Of a stretch of DNA of 64,000 nt, positions 21,389 to 31,422 are shown piece after piece (within the stretch, counting starts at the first letter, position 1; every line of letters begins with the position of its first letter). The DNA comes from Novosphingobium sp. JCM 18896. Its GTDB lineage: Bacteria > Pseudomonadota > Alphaproteobacteria > Sphingomonadales > Sphingomonadaceae. A program made the position numbers and the translations under genes. Location of the stretch: contig NZ_JAPCZF010000002.1 in assembly GCF_025938095.1 (NCBI RefSeq), forward strand, positions 434,001 to 498,000, given 5' to 3'. The notes below the pieces were generated by a model. It had not been told where the DNA came from, did no database searches, and saw nothing but the letters and a program-made list of their open reading frames with translations.

Positions 21389-21429
21389 TTGACAAGCCGG
21401 CGGTCACGCATGTTATCACTTGGAAACAT
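21389..21429 (+). promoter_or_regulatory. candidate promoter and operator upstream of the PKD hydrolase gene
   Basis: TTGACA at 21389-21394 is followed after 16 bases by TGTTAT (21411-21416). An inverted pair ATGTT (21410-21414) / AACAT (21425-21429) with 10 bases between overlaps the -10 region, as expected for a TetR-like or similar repressor site. It lies in the divergent gap between the LLM oxidoreductase and the hydrolase. Read by eye only. Confidence 0.45.
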
Positions 21430-21449
21430 AATGAACGGGAGAGACGCCC

Positions 21450-23378
21450 ATGCCGATTCACGTGACCGCGGATTCGATCGATCCCGACTATGCTGATCCC
21501 TTCGTCGACATCTCCGAGGATCGCACCGAGCCCGTGCCGCACCGCTATGTGAGCGGCGGCTTCAAAGGCACCGACGCGCGCTTCTCGTTCTATTTCCCGC
21601 TCAAGCTGCAGTACCAGGGCCGCTTCTTCCACAACACCTATCCGATGGCCGTGACCTCGGACATCGGGCCCTTCCCGATCCAGTTCGAAGTGGCGGTCGG
21701 CGATCTCGGCTTTACGCTCGATTCGGGCGCCTATTACGTCCAGACCAACAATGGCCTGGTCTTCCGCAACCCCGGCGCCGATCCGGCGATCGCCGCCTAT
21801 CGCGTCAACGCGGCGGCGGCGAAGTTCTCGCGGCAGGTCGCGGCCGAGCTCTACGGCGAGCATCGCCCCTGGGGCTACCTGTTCGGCGGTTCGGGCGGCG
21901 CCTACCAGACGATGGGCGCGGCCGAGAACACCAGCGGCGTCTGGGACGGCTTCGTGCCTTTCGTCCCAGGCTGCAATCACGCGATCCCGAGCATGTTCAC
22001 CGTGCGCATGCATGCCCTGCGCGTGCTGCGCCAGCGACCGGGCGTCTTCGCGCGGATCGCCGATGCGGTCGAGGTCGGCGGCAGCGGTGATCCCTATGAA
22101 GGCCTGACCGAGGAAGAGGCCGGCGCCTTGCGCGAGGTCACGCTGATGGGCTTCCCGCCGCGCGGCTGGTACCTGCATGAGACGCTCGACAGCGGCTATT
22201 TCGCCAACATCTCGGGCATGATCCCGATGATGGACCCGACCTATGCCGAGGACTTCTGGTCCAAGCCCGGCTACCTCGGCACCGATCCGACCAGTTCAAT
22301 CGGCGAGGCGCGCTTCCGCTTCGATTCGACCGTCGCCGCAGTCAGCGGCCCGCCTTTCGTGATCGAACTGGCCGATCTGCCCGAAGGCGACGGCCAGAAC
22401 GGCCACCTCGTCGTGCTCAGCGGCGAGTCCGCGGGCGCGAGCCTGCCGATCGCGCGGGTCGAGGGCAGGACCGTCCACCTGATCGCCGTGCTCGACCACG
22501 CCAAGGCCGCGGGCATCCGCGCCGGCGACCAGGTGCGCATCGACAATTCGTGGGCACTCGCGCTTGAGACCTATCACCGCCATCAGGTGCCGCCGACCAC
22601 CGACTACTACGGCTGGAACCAGTTCCGCGACGCCGCCGGTCAGCCGATCTATCCGCAGCGCCCGGTGCTGGTCGGCCCGGCCGGCACCGCCAACGCTGCG
22701 GGCGCGGTGCTGACCGGCAATGTCCAGGGCAAAGTGCTGATGCTCTCGGCGCTGATGGATATCGACGCCTATGCCTGGCAGGCCGACTGGTACCGTTCGC
22801 TGGTGCGCGAGGCCAAAGGCGCCGACTTCGCCGACAATTTCGCGCTGTGGTTCGTCGATCGCGCGCATCACGAGAACCCGCTGACCCCGCTCCAGCGCAC
22901 CCAGGTCGCCAGCTTCTCAGGCGCCTTGCAGCAGGCGCTGCGCGATCTCGCGGCCTGGGTGGAGACGGGCCGCAAACCTTCCGAAACGAACTATGCCGTC
23001 GCGGACACGCAGGTGATCGTCCCCGCCGAAGCCGCAGCGCGCGGCGGCGTGCAGCCGGTGGTCGATCTTCTGGCCAACGGAAACAACCGAGCCGAAGTCG
23101 CGGTCGGCGAAGAGATGACACTGACTGCAACGATCACCGTGCCGCCGGGTGCGGGCAAGGTGGTATCGGTCGAATGGGATCTCGACGGAAGCGGGGACTT
23201 CACCCCCGCGAGCGTCAGCACACTTGCCGAAACGATGACCCTGTCGACGCGTCACGCCTACGCCGTGCCAGGCACCTATTTCGCCGTCGTCCGCGTCGGC
23301 GCGCATCGCCAGGGCGACCCGGCGACGCCCTATGCGCGCGTGCTCAACCTCGCGCGGGCACGGATCGTGGTGCGCTAA
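21450..23378 (+). CDS. large alpha/beta-hydrolase-like protein with C-terminal PKD-like domain
   Basis: A 642-residue protein with no obvious signal peptide. Residues to about 500 look like an alpha/beta-hydrolase/tannase-type domain: an oxyanion/nucleophile region YLFGGSGGAYQTMGA around residue 150, a lid-like insertion, and a late DIDAYAWQADWY...WFVDRAHHEN carrying candidate Asp and His. The last 90 residues (VSVEWDLDGSGDFTP...HAYAVPGTYFAVVRVG) match a PKD beta-sandwich, normally extracellular. GGGAGAG precedes the ATG. The natural substrate is unknown; neighbours suggest catabolism of an ester-bearing compound. Fold assignment is moderately sure, function is not. Confidence 0.7.
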   Translation: MPIHVTADSIDPDYADPFVDISEDRTEPVPHRYVSGGFKGTDARFSFYFPLKLQYQGRFFHNTYPMAVTSDIGPFPIQFEVAVGDLGFTLDSGAYYVQTNNGLVFRNPGADPAIAAYRVNAAAAKFSRQVAAELYGEHRPWGYLFGGSGGAYQTMGAAENTSGVWDGFVPFVPGCNHAIPSMFTVRMHALRVLRQRPGVFARIADAVEVGGSGDPYEGLTEEEAGALREVTLMGFPPRGWYLHETLDSGYFANISGMIPMMDPTYAEDFWSKPGYLGTDPTSSIGEARFRFDSTVAAVSGPPFVIELADLPEGDGQNGHLVVLSGESAGASLPIARVEGRTVHLIAVLDHAKAAGIRAGDQVRIDNSWALALETYHRHQVPPTTDYYGWNQFRDAAGQPIYPQRPVLVGPAGTANAAGAVLTGNVQGKVLMLSALMDIDAYAWQADWYRSLVREAKGADFADNFALWFVDRAHHENPLTPLQRTQVASFSGALQQALRDLAAWVETGRKPSETNYAVADTQVIVPAEAAARGGVQPVVDLLANGNNRAEVAVGEEMTLTATITVPPGAGKVVSVEWDLDGSGDFTPASVSTLAETMTLSTRHAYAVPGTYFAVVRVGAHRQGDPATPYARVLNLARARIVVR

Positions 23379-23481
23379 AGTATCGCTGCGCCGGGACGCG
23401 GCGAACTCGCGGCAAACCGCAGGGGCGATGCACCCGGCGGGTTGAACGGGCGGCGCGGCGCCCCATGTTCAAAAGGCACCA

Positions 23482-23565
23482 CGAACCGAGAGGTTCGCCG
23501 AACCGCGCTGATCCGACGCTTGGCGCGCATGGCCGGGCCGGGGACCTCCCCGCGCCCGGCTCTTT
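23482..23565 (+). terminator. alternating hairpins and GC-rich terminator-like stem
   Basis: The 208-base gap after the PKD hydrolase holds CGAACC-GAGA-GGTTCG-C-CGAACC (23482-23504), in which the middle block can pair with either neighbour. This is followed by GCCGGGCCGGGG-ACCT-CCCCGCGCCCGGC (23532-23560, one bulge) and TCTTTG. On the plus strand it would end the hydrolase message; the next gene is convergent. Nothing else is seen in the gap. Confidence 0.45.
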
Positions 23566-23586
23566 GTTGGGCCCCCGCAACCGAAC

Positions 23587-25692
23587 TCAGGCGACGTTGC
23601 GGCGTGGTTCCTGCGCGTGCGGCAGCTTATCGCCGGGCTGGGCCTTGCCGATTAGATAGCCCTGGCCCTGACCGCAGCCGATGCCCTTGAGGTATTCGAT
23701 GTGCTCGGGCTCTTCGATGCCTTCGGCGGTGACCGTCATGCCCAGGCTCTGGCCCAGGCCAATGATCGCGCTGACCACGGCCTTCGAATTGGGCTCGGCC
23801 AGCCCCATGATGAAGCTCTTGTCGATCTTGATCTTGGTGAAGGGGTAGCTGAGCAGATAGGACAGCGACGAATAGCCGGTGCCGAAATCGTCCATCGAGA
23901 TGCCGACGCCGAGCGCGCGGATCGATTCGAGCAGATGCGCGATCGCCGGGCTGCGATCCATCAGCACCGCCTCGGTGATCTCGATCTCGAGCCGCGCCGG
24001 ATCGAGCCCCGACATCGCCAGCGCCTGCAGCACGATGTTGAGCAGGTTGCCGCCGCGGAACTGCAGCGGCGAGGCGTTGACCGCGACCTTGAGATTGCCC
24101 GGCCACGATGCCGCCTCGCGGCAGGCCGCCTGGAGCACGTACTGGCCGATCACGTCGATCAGGCCGATCTCCTCGGCCAGGCCGATGAAGCTGTCGGGGT
24201 AGAGCAACCCGCGCTCGGGATGCTCCCAGCGCAGCAGCGCCTCGTAACCGATGACGTCGTTACCGGCGAGATCGATCAGCGGCATGTAGTGGATGACCAA
24301 CTCGCCCTGACGCACGGCGCGGCGCAGGTCGTTTTCGAGCCGCGCCTTTTCCTGCGCGGCCGTGTCCATCTCGGGCTCGAAGCGGCGGACCGTGCCGCGC
24401 TGGTCGGCCTTGGCGGCGTAGAGTGCGAGATCGGCGTAGCGCAGCAGGTGATTGGCATCGAGCCCGTGCTCGGGCGCGAAGGCGATGCCAATCGTGGCGC
24501 CGATGTGCAGGGTCGTGCCCGCGACGGTGATCGGCTCGGCCATGACCGTGACGATCGAGCGCGTGATCAGATCGATCTTCTCGTCGGTCTTGGCTTGGCA
24601 GATTACGGCGAACTCGTCGCCGCCCAGGCGGCAGAGCAGCGCGTTCTGCTTGGGGGTCAGCGCGCGCATGCGCCGCGCCGCTTCGGCGAGTACAATGTCG
24701 CCGACATGGTGGCCGTAGCTGTCGTTGATCTGCTTGAACATGTCGAGATCGATCATCGCGATCGCGACGGTGCCGCCGGTCTGCGGCAGTTCGTCGAGCA
24801 TGTCCTGCAGCCCCTCGCGGCAATGCGCGCGGTTGGCGAGGCCGGTCAGCTCGTCATGCTTGGCCATGTGCTCGATACGGGCCTCGGCCTTGCGGCGCTC
24901 GGTCACGTCGAAGACCGAGACGATCGTCGCGAGCCGGCCGTCGATCACCGACTGGCGGGTGAACAGCACCGATTCCATCTCGCTCCAGTCGCGCGCGACC
25001 TGGCGCCAGAAGCGATCCTTGTCCGAGCACGAGGTGGCGAGCAGGCGCCGCGCCTCGGGCCATTCGTCGGCGGCGAAGAGACGCTCGGCGGCCAGGCCTT
25101 CGAGCTCAGCCAGGGCATAGCCGAAGTGCTCGGCCGCCGCGGCATTGGCCGAGCGCACGCATTCCTCGACCGGATCGTAGACCAGCAGCGGCACCGGATT
25201 GCTTTCGAACAGCAGCCGGAAGCCTTCCTCGCGCGCCTTCATCTCGGTGATGTCGACACGCAGGCCGATCGTGCCGCCGTCGGCGGTCTTGCGCTCCTCG
25301 ATCATGATGCAGCGGCCGTCGGCCAGCATCTGTTCGTGGCGGCCGCGCGGGTTCTGCAGCAGTTCGAGGCGTTCGGCGATCCAGGCGTCCTCGCGGCCGA
25401 CGGCCTCGGGATAGTCGCCGCGCTCGACGCCTTGGCGCAGGGTGTCGGCGAGCCGGGCGCCGACGTGGAAGAGATCGGCCGAGCGCTGGTAGGTCTCGGC
25501 GTACTGCTTGTTCCAGAGGATGTAGCGGCCTTCGGGATCGAGGAAGACGACGCCGTGCGGCATCGCCTCGATCGCCTCGCGCAGGCGTGCTTCCGCGCGA
25601 TCGACCGCCCGTTCGGCGCGCGTCAGCGCATCGAGCGTGGTCTCGTCCTGGTCGTCGCCGGCTCCGCACGGGCCGGGCGCACTGTATTCCAT
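23587..25692 (-). CDS. PAS-PAS-GGDEF-EAL cyclic di-GMP signalling protein
   Basis: A 701-residue cytoplasmic protein. Two PAS-type sensor domains (about 35-150, AMPHGVVFLDPEGRYILWN; and about 165-270, SNPVPLLVYDP) precede a GGDEF domain with intact RLGGDEFAV and an EAL domain with YEALLRWEHP, NASPLQF, EITEAVLMD, MDDFGTGYSSL, IDKSFI and TAEGIEE. Both catalytic sites look competent. No RxxD inhibitory site precedes GGDEF. No membrane segment is seen, so it likely senses a cytoplasmic signal such as redox state. It is monocistronic. With the HD-GYP gene, it is one of two cyclic di-GMP enzymes in the window. Confidence 0.95.
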   Translation of the reverse strand: MEYSAPGPCGAGDDQDETTLDALTRAERAVDRAEARLREAIEAMPHGVVFLDPEGRYILWNKQYAETYQRSADLFHVGARLADTLRQGVERGDYPEAVGREDAWIAERLELLQNPRGRHEQMLADGRCIMIEERKTADGGTIGLRVDITEMKAREEGFRLLFESNPVPLLVYDPVEECVRSANAAAAEHFGYALAELEGLAAERLFAADEWPEARRLLATSCSDKDRFWRQVARDWSEMESVLFTRQSVIDGRLATIVSVFDVTERRKAEARIEHMAKHDELTGLANRAHCREGLQDMLDELPQTGGTVAIAMIDLDMFKQINDSYGHHVGDIVLAEAARRMRALTPKQNALLCRLGGDEFAVICQAKTDEKIDLITRSIVTVMAEPITVAGTTLHIGATIGIAFAPEHGLDANHLLRYADLALYAAKADQRGTVRRFEPEMDTAAQEKARLENDLRRAVRQGELVIHYMPLIDLAGNDVIGYEALLRWEHPERGLLYPDSFIGLAEEIGLIDVIGQYVLQAACREAASWPGNLKVAVNASPLQFRGGNLLNIVLQALAMSGLDPARLEIEITEAVLMDRSPAIAHLLESIRALGVGISMDDFGTGYSSLSYLLSYPFTKIKIDKSFIMGLAEPNSKAVVSAIIGLGQSLGMTVTAEGIEEPEHIEYLKGIGCGQGQGYLIGKAQPGDKLPHAQEPRRNVA

Positions 25693-25800
25693 GGCGTACC
25701 CCCTGAGGATTTCAGGGGAGCGATAAGGGTAAAGCGTTAAGAAACCGTCGAAACCGCGGATTTCCGCCAGTTCGACGGCTTCGACGGCCCGCGCCGGAGC

Positions 25801-27225
25801 TTACAGCGGATTGTCGAGCTGGATCACCGGCTCGCTGCTGATGCGCTGCGTGGTCTTGAGCTCGCGCGCCTTGGCAAAGCTCGCCAGGACCGGTGCATCG
25901 CGGCGGTAGATGTCGGCATAGGACACCACGTTGCCGGTCATCCCCGTATCCTGACCCATGGTGAAGTAGCTGATATAGACGGGGAAAGTCCGCGTCATCG
26001 GCACCTTGGTATATTTGCCCGAGGTGGCGTTGGCGATCAGCTGCTCCTGCGGCATGTCGGCACCCATGATGGCCATGGTCATGCCCAGCACCAGCGCGTT
26101 CTGCGTGCGGATGCAACCGTGGCTCTCGGCGCGGACCGCCTGGTTGAAATACTGCTTGGCCGGAGTGTCGTGCAGATAGATCGCGTGCGGATTGGGCATG
26201 TCGATCTTCATCACGCCCAGCGAATTGCTCGGCCCGGGCTGCTGCACCACGGTCAGGCTGCCGTCGGAATTGCGCGTGACCTTGTAGCCCTTGCGCGGCG
26301 CGCGCATCAGCGAAGCGCCGAGCCCTTCGCCGACGACGATCGACTGCGGCACCGTCCAAGTCGGGTTGAACACCACGGCCTTGACCTCTTCGGCCAGCTG
26401 CGGCGTCGCGGTGCGGCCGGGCTTGCCGACGACGGTGCGGAAGGTCTTCACCAGCTGGTGGTTGGCCTTCATCAGCCGCAGCTGGAATTCGGGGACATTG
26501 GCGATCAGGTAGATCTCGCCCAGATCGCGGCGCAGCCAGCGCCAGCGATCCATGTTGATGCGGATCTTCGAGCGCGTCGCCGCGTCGGTCTTCGGCGTGG
26601 TCGCCAGCGCCGCCTTCAGCGCCTGGTAGTCGGGATGGGTCGGCGCGAGTTCGGCCAGGGTGCCCGCGACGTTGTGCGTCGCCAGCGCCTTGGTCATCAG
26701 CATGCTCGTCGGCGTCTCGTCCTGATCGGGATCGACCGCGAACCACTGCACGCGCGATTCCATCGGCGTGCGGCCATCGCGCAGGTCTTCGGCCAGCCAG
26801 GCGAAGCTCTTGCTGGCCACGGCATCGAGCGCCGAGCCAGCGCCGCCGGCGATCGCCGCACGCAGCGCCTCGGGCTGGTAGTCCTTCGCGAACAGGCCTT
26901 CACCGTCGATCGTGTCGATCACCGCGAGCAGCGCGCGCGCATCGGCGAGCGGCCAGGCCATGACGGGTTCGGCCACGGGAAGCGGCTGGACTTCGGGAAT
27001 GCCGATCACCGGCGCGCCGGCCTTGGTCGTCGGCGCAGGCGGGGCGACGACCGGCGCCGGGGTCGGCAGCAACACCTCGGGCGCGGGCGTGCGACGCGGC
27101 TGCGCGGTCGGGGCCTGTGCGATCACGGGCTGTGCGGCCACGACCGCTCCGGACACCGCGAACACACCCGCGATCAGCGCTTTACGCAATTCCACCTTCG
27201 TCCCCTGCTTCATCTTGTAGACCAT
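25801..27225 (-). CDS. L,D-transpeptidase (YcbB/LdtD-like YkuD domain)
   Basis: A 474-residue periplasmic enzyme that makes 3-3 peptidoglycan cross-links or attaches proteins to the wall. The N-terminal signal sequence (KALIAGVFAVSGAVVAAQ) is followed by a Pro/Ala-rich linker, a scaffold domain (RIRINMDRWRWL-like region, LIANVPEF) and the YkuD catalytic domain: YLHDTPAKQYFNQ and the Cys site SHGCIRTQNA. It is of YcbB length though shorter than E. coli LdtD. An alternative start is the GTG at 27195, which has AGGGGACGAAG upstream and gives a tighter signal peptide. It is downstream of holA on the same strand with a 135-base gap. Confidence 0.9.
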   Translation of the reverse strand: MVYKMKQGTKVELRKALIAGVFAVSGAVVAAQPVIAQAPTAQPRRTPAPEVLLPTPAPVVAPPAPTTKAGAPVIGIPEVQPLPVAEPVMAWPLADARALLAVIDTIDGEGLFAKDYQPEALRAAIAGGAGSALDAVASKSFAWLAEDLRDGRTPMESRVQWFAVDPDQDETPTSMLMTKALATHNVAGTLAELAPTHPDYQALKAALATTPKTDAATRSKIRINMDRWRWLRRDLGEIYLIANVPEFQLRLMKANHQLVKTFRTVVGKPGRTATPQLAEEVKAVVFNPTWTVPQSIVVGEGLGASLMRAPRKGYKVTRNSDGSLTVVQQPGPSNSLGVMKIDMPNPHAIYLHDTPAKQYFNQAVRAESHGCIRTQNALVLGMTMAIMGADMPQEQLIANATSGKYTKVPMTRTFPVYISYFTMGQDTGMTGNVVSYADIYRRDAPVLASFAKARELKTTQRISSEPVIQLDNPL

Positions 27226-27360
27226 CTATGCTGGCTGCCGGGGCGTGCTCCATGAGCGGTGCCCCGCGTCACGATTTTGCCCTTTTCGGCGGCAAGCATC
27301 AAGCATTGCGGCTTACGCTGCGATGAATCGTGAAGGATTCCAGTGAATATCGCGGTAGGC

Positions 27361-28383
27361 CTAACCCGCAGCCGCCCGCGCGATCTCCGCCAGACCCTGC
27401 GACAGCAGCAATTCGGAATCCTGGCTGTTCGACAAGAGCGACCGATGCAGGCCGACCAGCTTGTCGACCAGTCGCTCGAGCTTGCGCCCGCGCCACTGGC
27501 GCAATTGCGCGCCGAGCTCGCGCTCGTCCTTCCAGAACACGCGCCGCGCCTGGACCTCGGCCTTGAGCAGGGCGGTGACGTCACCCCTCGGCCCCAGCTT
27601 GGCCGCAAGCGCGGCGAGCTGTGCCGCGCGGCGCTCGATCGCCAGCAGCAGACCGATCGGGTTGAGCCCGAGCTCGCGCATCCGCCGCAGCTCGCCGGGG
27701 ATCTTCGCCTTCTCGCCGCCGAGCACGACGTTGACCAAGGCACCGAAGCCATCCTCCTCGGTCTTGGCGCCGATCGCCTCGATCGCCGCGGCGTCGGCGC
27801 TGCGCGGGCTCTCGGCGCTGGCGTCGAGATAGAGCGCGAGCTTGGTCACCTCGGACCGCGCCAGCCGCGTGTCGAGCCCCGCCGAACGCGCGATCCGCTC
27901 GGCCAGGTCGCCGCCGATACGCAGGCCTGCAGCATCGGCCATGGCGCGGACCGAGGCGGCAACCGACTTGAGATCGGGCGGATAGAACATCGCCATCAGC
28001 GCGTCGGGCCGGTCGGCAAGCAGCTTGGCGGTGCGCGACTTGTCGGTCGCGCCGCTCGCGACGATCAGCACCGGGCAGGGCTCGACATCACCTGAGAGCA
28101 GAACCTGGACGGCGTCGAAGGTATCGTCGCCCTGTCCGCGCACGAAAATATGGCGCTTGTCGCCGAACAGCGAGTTCGAGCGCGCCTCGTCGCCGAGCTT
28201 GACCGGATCGCGCTTGAGATCGGCTCCCGAGAATTCGATGCGCTCGCCGGGATCGGGCAGCAGCGAGAGGATTTTCTGCGCCGCGTCGTGCGCGCTCGAA
28301 TCGTCGCCGCAGAAGAAGAAGACCTTCGCCTCGGCGGCCGCGCGAGCGGCCATGCCGGCGAAGTCGCGCCCGGTCGCTTTCAC
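27361..28383 (-). CDS. holA: DNA polymerase III subunit delta
   Basis: A 340-residue clamp-loader delta subunit that opens the beta clamp during replication. It has the family pattern VFFFCGDDSSAHDAAQKIL, KRHIFVRGQGDD, and C-terminal PIGLLLAIERRAAQLAAL. Its ATG overlaps the lptE stop by four bases, giving the conserved leuS-lptE-holA order of proteobacteria. Length is normal. Confidence 0.93.
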   Translation of the reverse strand: MKATGRDFAGMAARAAAEAKVFFFCGDDSSAHDAAQKILSLLPDPGERIEFSGADLKRDPVKLGDEARSNSLFGDKRHIFVRGQGDDTFDAVQVLLSGDVEPCPVLIVASGATDKSRTAKLLADRPDALMAMFYPPDLKSVAASVRAMADAAGLRIGGDLAERIARSAGLDTRLARSEVTKLALYLDASAESPRSADAAAIEAIGAKTEEDGFGALVNVVLGGEKAKIPGELRRMRELGLNPIGLLLAIERRAAQLAALAAKLGPRGDVTALLKAEVQARRVFWKDERELGAQLRQWRGRKLERLVDKLVGLHRSLLSNSQDSELLLSQGLAEIARAAAG

Positions 28384-28874
28384 TGCTGCTTGCGGAGCTG
28401 CAGCGCCACCTTGGTGACGATGCGATCGGCAACGTCCTTGGCCAGGTTCTCGAGCGCGGTGTTCTCGGCCGCGATCGTCGCATATTCGGAGCTGACCACG
28501 TCGATGCCCGCGTCCGAACCGTCGCTGGCGTCGAGCATGATCTGGCCCGTGCTCAGATCGACGAGCTGGTAGCGCGCGCGCAGGGTCCGGCGCTCGCGGC
28601 CGATCGTGTCGTTCGACAGCAGCGCCAGGCCCTCGAGCTTGTCGTCGAGCCGGATGTCGAGCCGGTAGCGCGGCGCGCCGCTGTCACTGCTCGCGGCGCC
28701 GAGCCGGTCGTTCAGCGCATTGCGCACGAGCCAGCCCGACTTGCCCTCGATCGGCGAGACGTCGATGCCCGCGAGACCCTGGGCCACCGCGCCCCTGCCC
28801 CCGCCCGCGTACATCGGCTGGAGCCCGCAGGCGGCCAGCAGGAGCGGCAGGGCAAGGACGGTCAGCTTCTTCAC
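28380..28874 (-). CDS. lptE: LPS-assembly lipoprotein LptE
   Basis: A 164-residue outer-membrane lipoprotein that plugs the LptD barrel for LPS export. It has the signal peptide [16 protein letters not shown] with lipobox LAAC (Cys16), followed by the typical GLQPMYAGG and a variable beta domain ([36 protein letters not shown]). It overlaps leuS upstream and holA downstream by four bases each; the location between these two genes supports the call. Confidence 0.92.
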   Translation of the reverse strand: MKKLTVLALPLLLAACGLQPMYAGGGRGAVAQGLAGIDVSPIEGKSGWLVRNALNDRLGAASSDSGAPRYRLDIRLDDKLEGLALLSNDTIGRERRTLRARYQLVDLSTGQIMLDASDGSDAGIDVVSSEYATIAAENTALENLAKDVADRIVTKVALQLRKQQ

Positions 28875-31408
28875 GCGACGATGTTCACCAGACGATCGGG
28901 CACGACGATGATCTTCTTGACCTCGGCCCCGTCGATCGCACGCTGGACCTTCTCGCTGGCGAGGGCAAGCGCCTCGAGCTCGGGCCCGGCCGTGCCCTTG
29001 GCCACGGTCAGGGTATCGCGCAGCTTGCCTTTGACCTGGACCGCGATGGTCACTTCGTCCTCGACCAGAAGCGCCGGATCGACTTCGGGCCAGAGCGCTT
29101 CCGCAACCAGATTGTCGCCAATCGTGCTCCAGGCCTCTTCGGCGAGGTGCGGCATCATCGGCGCGACGAGCAGCAGCAGCGCCTTGATCGCCTGCGAACG
29201 GCTGGCCGAAGGCGCGGCCTTCTCGATCGCCGAGGTCAGCTCGTAGATCCGCGCGACGGCCTTGTTGAACGACAGCGCCTCGATGTCCTCGGCCACCAAG
29301 GCGACGGTCTGGTCGCGCTTACGGTCGAGCGGCTTGTCCCAAATAGCATCTGGGCCCGCGGCAGCGGCATCGTACTGCGCGAACAGGCGCCACAGGCGCT
29401 GGACGAACTTGCCGCAGCCCTCGATCCCCGCGGCCGACCAGGGCAGGTCGCGCTCGGGCGGGCTGTCGGACAGCATGAACCAGCGGATCGCGTCGGCGCC
29501 GTAGGTCGCGACGATCTCGTCGGGATCGACCACGTTCTTCTTCGACTTCGACATCTTGATGACGCGGCCGATCTCGACCGGCGCGCCATCGGCGCGCAGG
29601 GTCGCGCCGTCACCCGAACGCTCGACCTCGGCGGGCGAGAAGAACACCGGCTGGCCGTTCTCGGGATTCTTGCGCTCGTAGGTCTCGTGCGTGACCATGC
29701 CCTGGGTGAACAGACTGCCGAACGGCTCGGCCACGTCGATCAGGCCGATGCGCTTGAGCGCACGCGTCCAGAAGCGCGCGTAGAGCAGGTGCAGGATCGC
29801 GTGCTCGATGCCGCCGATATACTGCTCGACCGGCAGCCACTTGGCGATCTGCTCGGGATCGAACGGCTTGTCGGCGGGCTGGCTGGCGAAGCGCAGGAAA
29901 TACCACGAGCTGTCGACGAAGGTGTCGAGCGTATCGGTCTCGCGCTGCGCCGCGCCGTTGCACTGCGGGCAGGAGACGTTCTTCCAGGTCGGATGGCGCA
30001 GCAGCGGATTGCCCGGCGTCTGGAAGTCGACGTCCTCGGGCAGGGTGACCGGCAGCTGCGCCTTGGGCACGGGCACCACGCCGCAGGATTCGCAGTGGAT
30101 GAACGGGATCGGCGTACCCCAATAGCGCTGGCGGCTGACGCCCCAGTCGCGCAGGCGGTATTGCGTCTCGCCCTGGCCCCAGCCCTCGTGCTGCGCCTTG
30201 GCGATCACCGCGGCCTTGGCGTCGGGCACCGACATGCCGTCGAGCCATTCCGAGTTCACGATGCGGCCCGGGCCGGTATAGGCCTCGTTGCCGTGGAACG
30301 TCGCGCCGGTCTCGTCGCCTTCCGCCACCACGCGCGTCACCGGCAGCTCGTACTTGCGCGCGAAGTCGAGGTCGCGCTGGTCGTGCGCCGGGCAGCCGAA
30401 GACCGCGCCGGTACCATAGTCCATCAGCACGAAGTTCGCGACGTAGACCGGCAGGTGCCAGGCTTTCTTGAGCGGATGCTCGACCGAGAGACCGGTGTTG
30501 AAGCCCAGCTTCTCGGCGGTCTCGAGCTCGGCCGCGGTGGTGCCGCCGCGCTTGCATTCCTCGATGAAGGCGGCGAGCTCGGGCGCATTGGCGGCCATCT
30601 GCTGCGCGACCGGATGGTCGGCGGCGATCGCCACGAAGCTCGCGCCGAACAGCGTGTCGGGGCGCGTGGTATAGACCTCGATGCCGTCCTGGCTGTCGAC
30701 GAAGTGGAACTTGGCACGCAGCCCCTGGCTCTTGCCGATCCAGTTCTCCTGCATCAGCCGGACCTTCTCGGGCCAGGTGTCGAGGCTGCCGAGGCCTTCG
30801 ATCAGCTCGTCAGCGAAGTCGGTGATCTTGAGGAACCACTGGCTGAGCTTGCGCTTCTCGACCAGCGCGCCCGAGCGCCAGCCGCGGCCGTCGATGACCT
30901 GCTCGTTGGCGAGCACGGTCATGTCGACCGGATCCCAGTTCACCGCCGATTCCTTGCGGTAGACCAGGCCGTTGGCATAGAGATCGAGGAACAGCGCCTG
31001 CTCGTGGCCGTAGTATTCGGGCTCGCAGGTGGCGAGTTCGCGGCTCCAGTCGAGCGCGAAGCCCAGGCGCTTGAGCTGCGCCTTCATGTTGGCGATGTTC
31101 TCGCGCGTCCAGCCGCCGGGGTGGACGCCCTTCTCCATCGCCGCGTTCTCGGCCGGCATGCCGAAGGCGTCCCAACCCATCGGGTGGAGCACCTCGAAGC
31201 CCTTCATCCGCTTGTACCGCGCGAGCACGTCGCCCATCGTGTAGTTGCGGACATGGCCGATGTGGATGCGCCCCGACGGATAGGGGAACATCTCCAGGAC
31301 GTAGCTGCGCGGCTTGGTGCTGGCGTCGTCGGCGCGGAAGCTCTGCTTCTCGTCCCAGACGCGCTGCCAGCGGACGTCCGCGACGGACGGTTCGAAACGC
31401 TCGCTCAT
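28871..31408 (-). CDS. leuS: leucine--tRNA ligase
   Basis: An 845-residue class Ia synthetase. HIGH motif in [18 protein letters not shown], zinc-type CESCGVVPV and CPQCNG cysteines, the CP1 editing domain ([14 protein letters not shown]), and KMSKS in [15 protein letters not shown]. The C-terminal domain ends [15 protein letters not shown]. It is full length. The gene sits 14 bases after the DUF3576 lipoprotein gene and overlaps lptE, so the four genes form one operon. Confidence 0.97.
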   Translation of the reverse strand: MSERFEPSVADVRWQRVWDEKQSFRADDASTKPRSYVLEMFPYPSGRIHIGHVRNYTMGDVLARYKRMKGFEVLHPMGWDAFGMPAENAAMEKGVHPGGWTRENIANMKAQLKRLGFALDWSRELATCEPEYYGHEQALFLDLYANGLVYRKESAVNWDPVDMTVLANEQVIDGRGWRSGALVEKRKLSQWFLKITDFADELIEGLGSLDTWPEKVRLMQENWIGKSQGLRAKFHFVDSQDGIEVYTTRPDTLFGASFVAIAADHPVAQQMAANAPELAAFIEECKRGGTTAAELETAEKLGFNTGLSVEHPLKKAWHLPVYVANFVLMDYGTGAVFGCPAHDQRDLDFARKYELPVTRVVAEGDETGATFHGNEAYTGPGRIVNSEWLDGMSVPDAKAAVIAKAQHEGWGQGETQYRLRDWGVSRQRYWGTPIPFIHCESCGVVPVPKAQLPVTLPEDVDFQTPGNPLLRHPTWKNVSCPQCNGAAQRETDTLDTFVDSSWYFLRFASQPADKPFDPEQIAKWLPVEQYIGGIEHAILHLLYARFWTRALKRIGLIDVAEPFGSLFTQGMVTHETYERKNPENGQPVFFSPAEVERSGDGATLRADGAPVEIGRVIKMSKSKKNVVDPDEIVATYGADAIRWFMLSDSPPERDLPWSAAGIEGCGKFVQRLWRLFAQYDAAAAGPDAIWDKPLDRKRDQTVALVAEDIEALSFNKAVARIYELTSAIEKAAPSASRSQAIKALLLLVAPMMPHLAEEAWSTIGDNLVAEALWPEVDPALLVEDEVTIAVQVKGKLRDTLTVAKGTAGPELEALALASEKVQRAIDGAEVKKIIVVPDRLVNIVA

Positions 31409-31422
31409 GATCTGCTAAAGCC

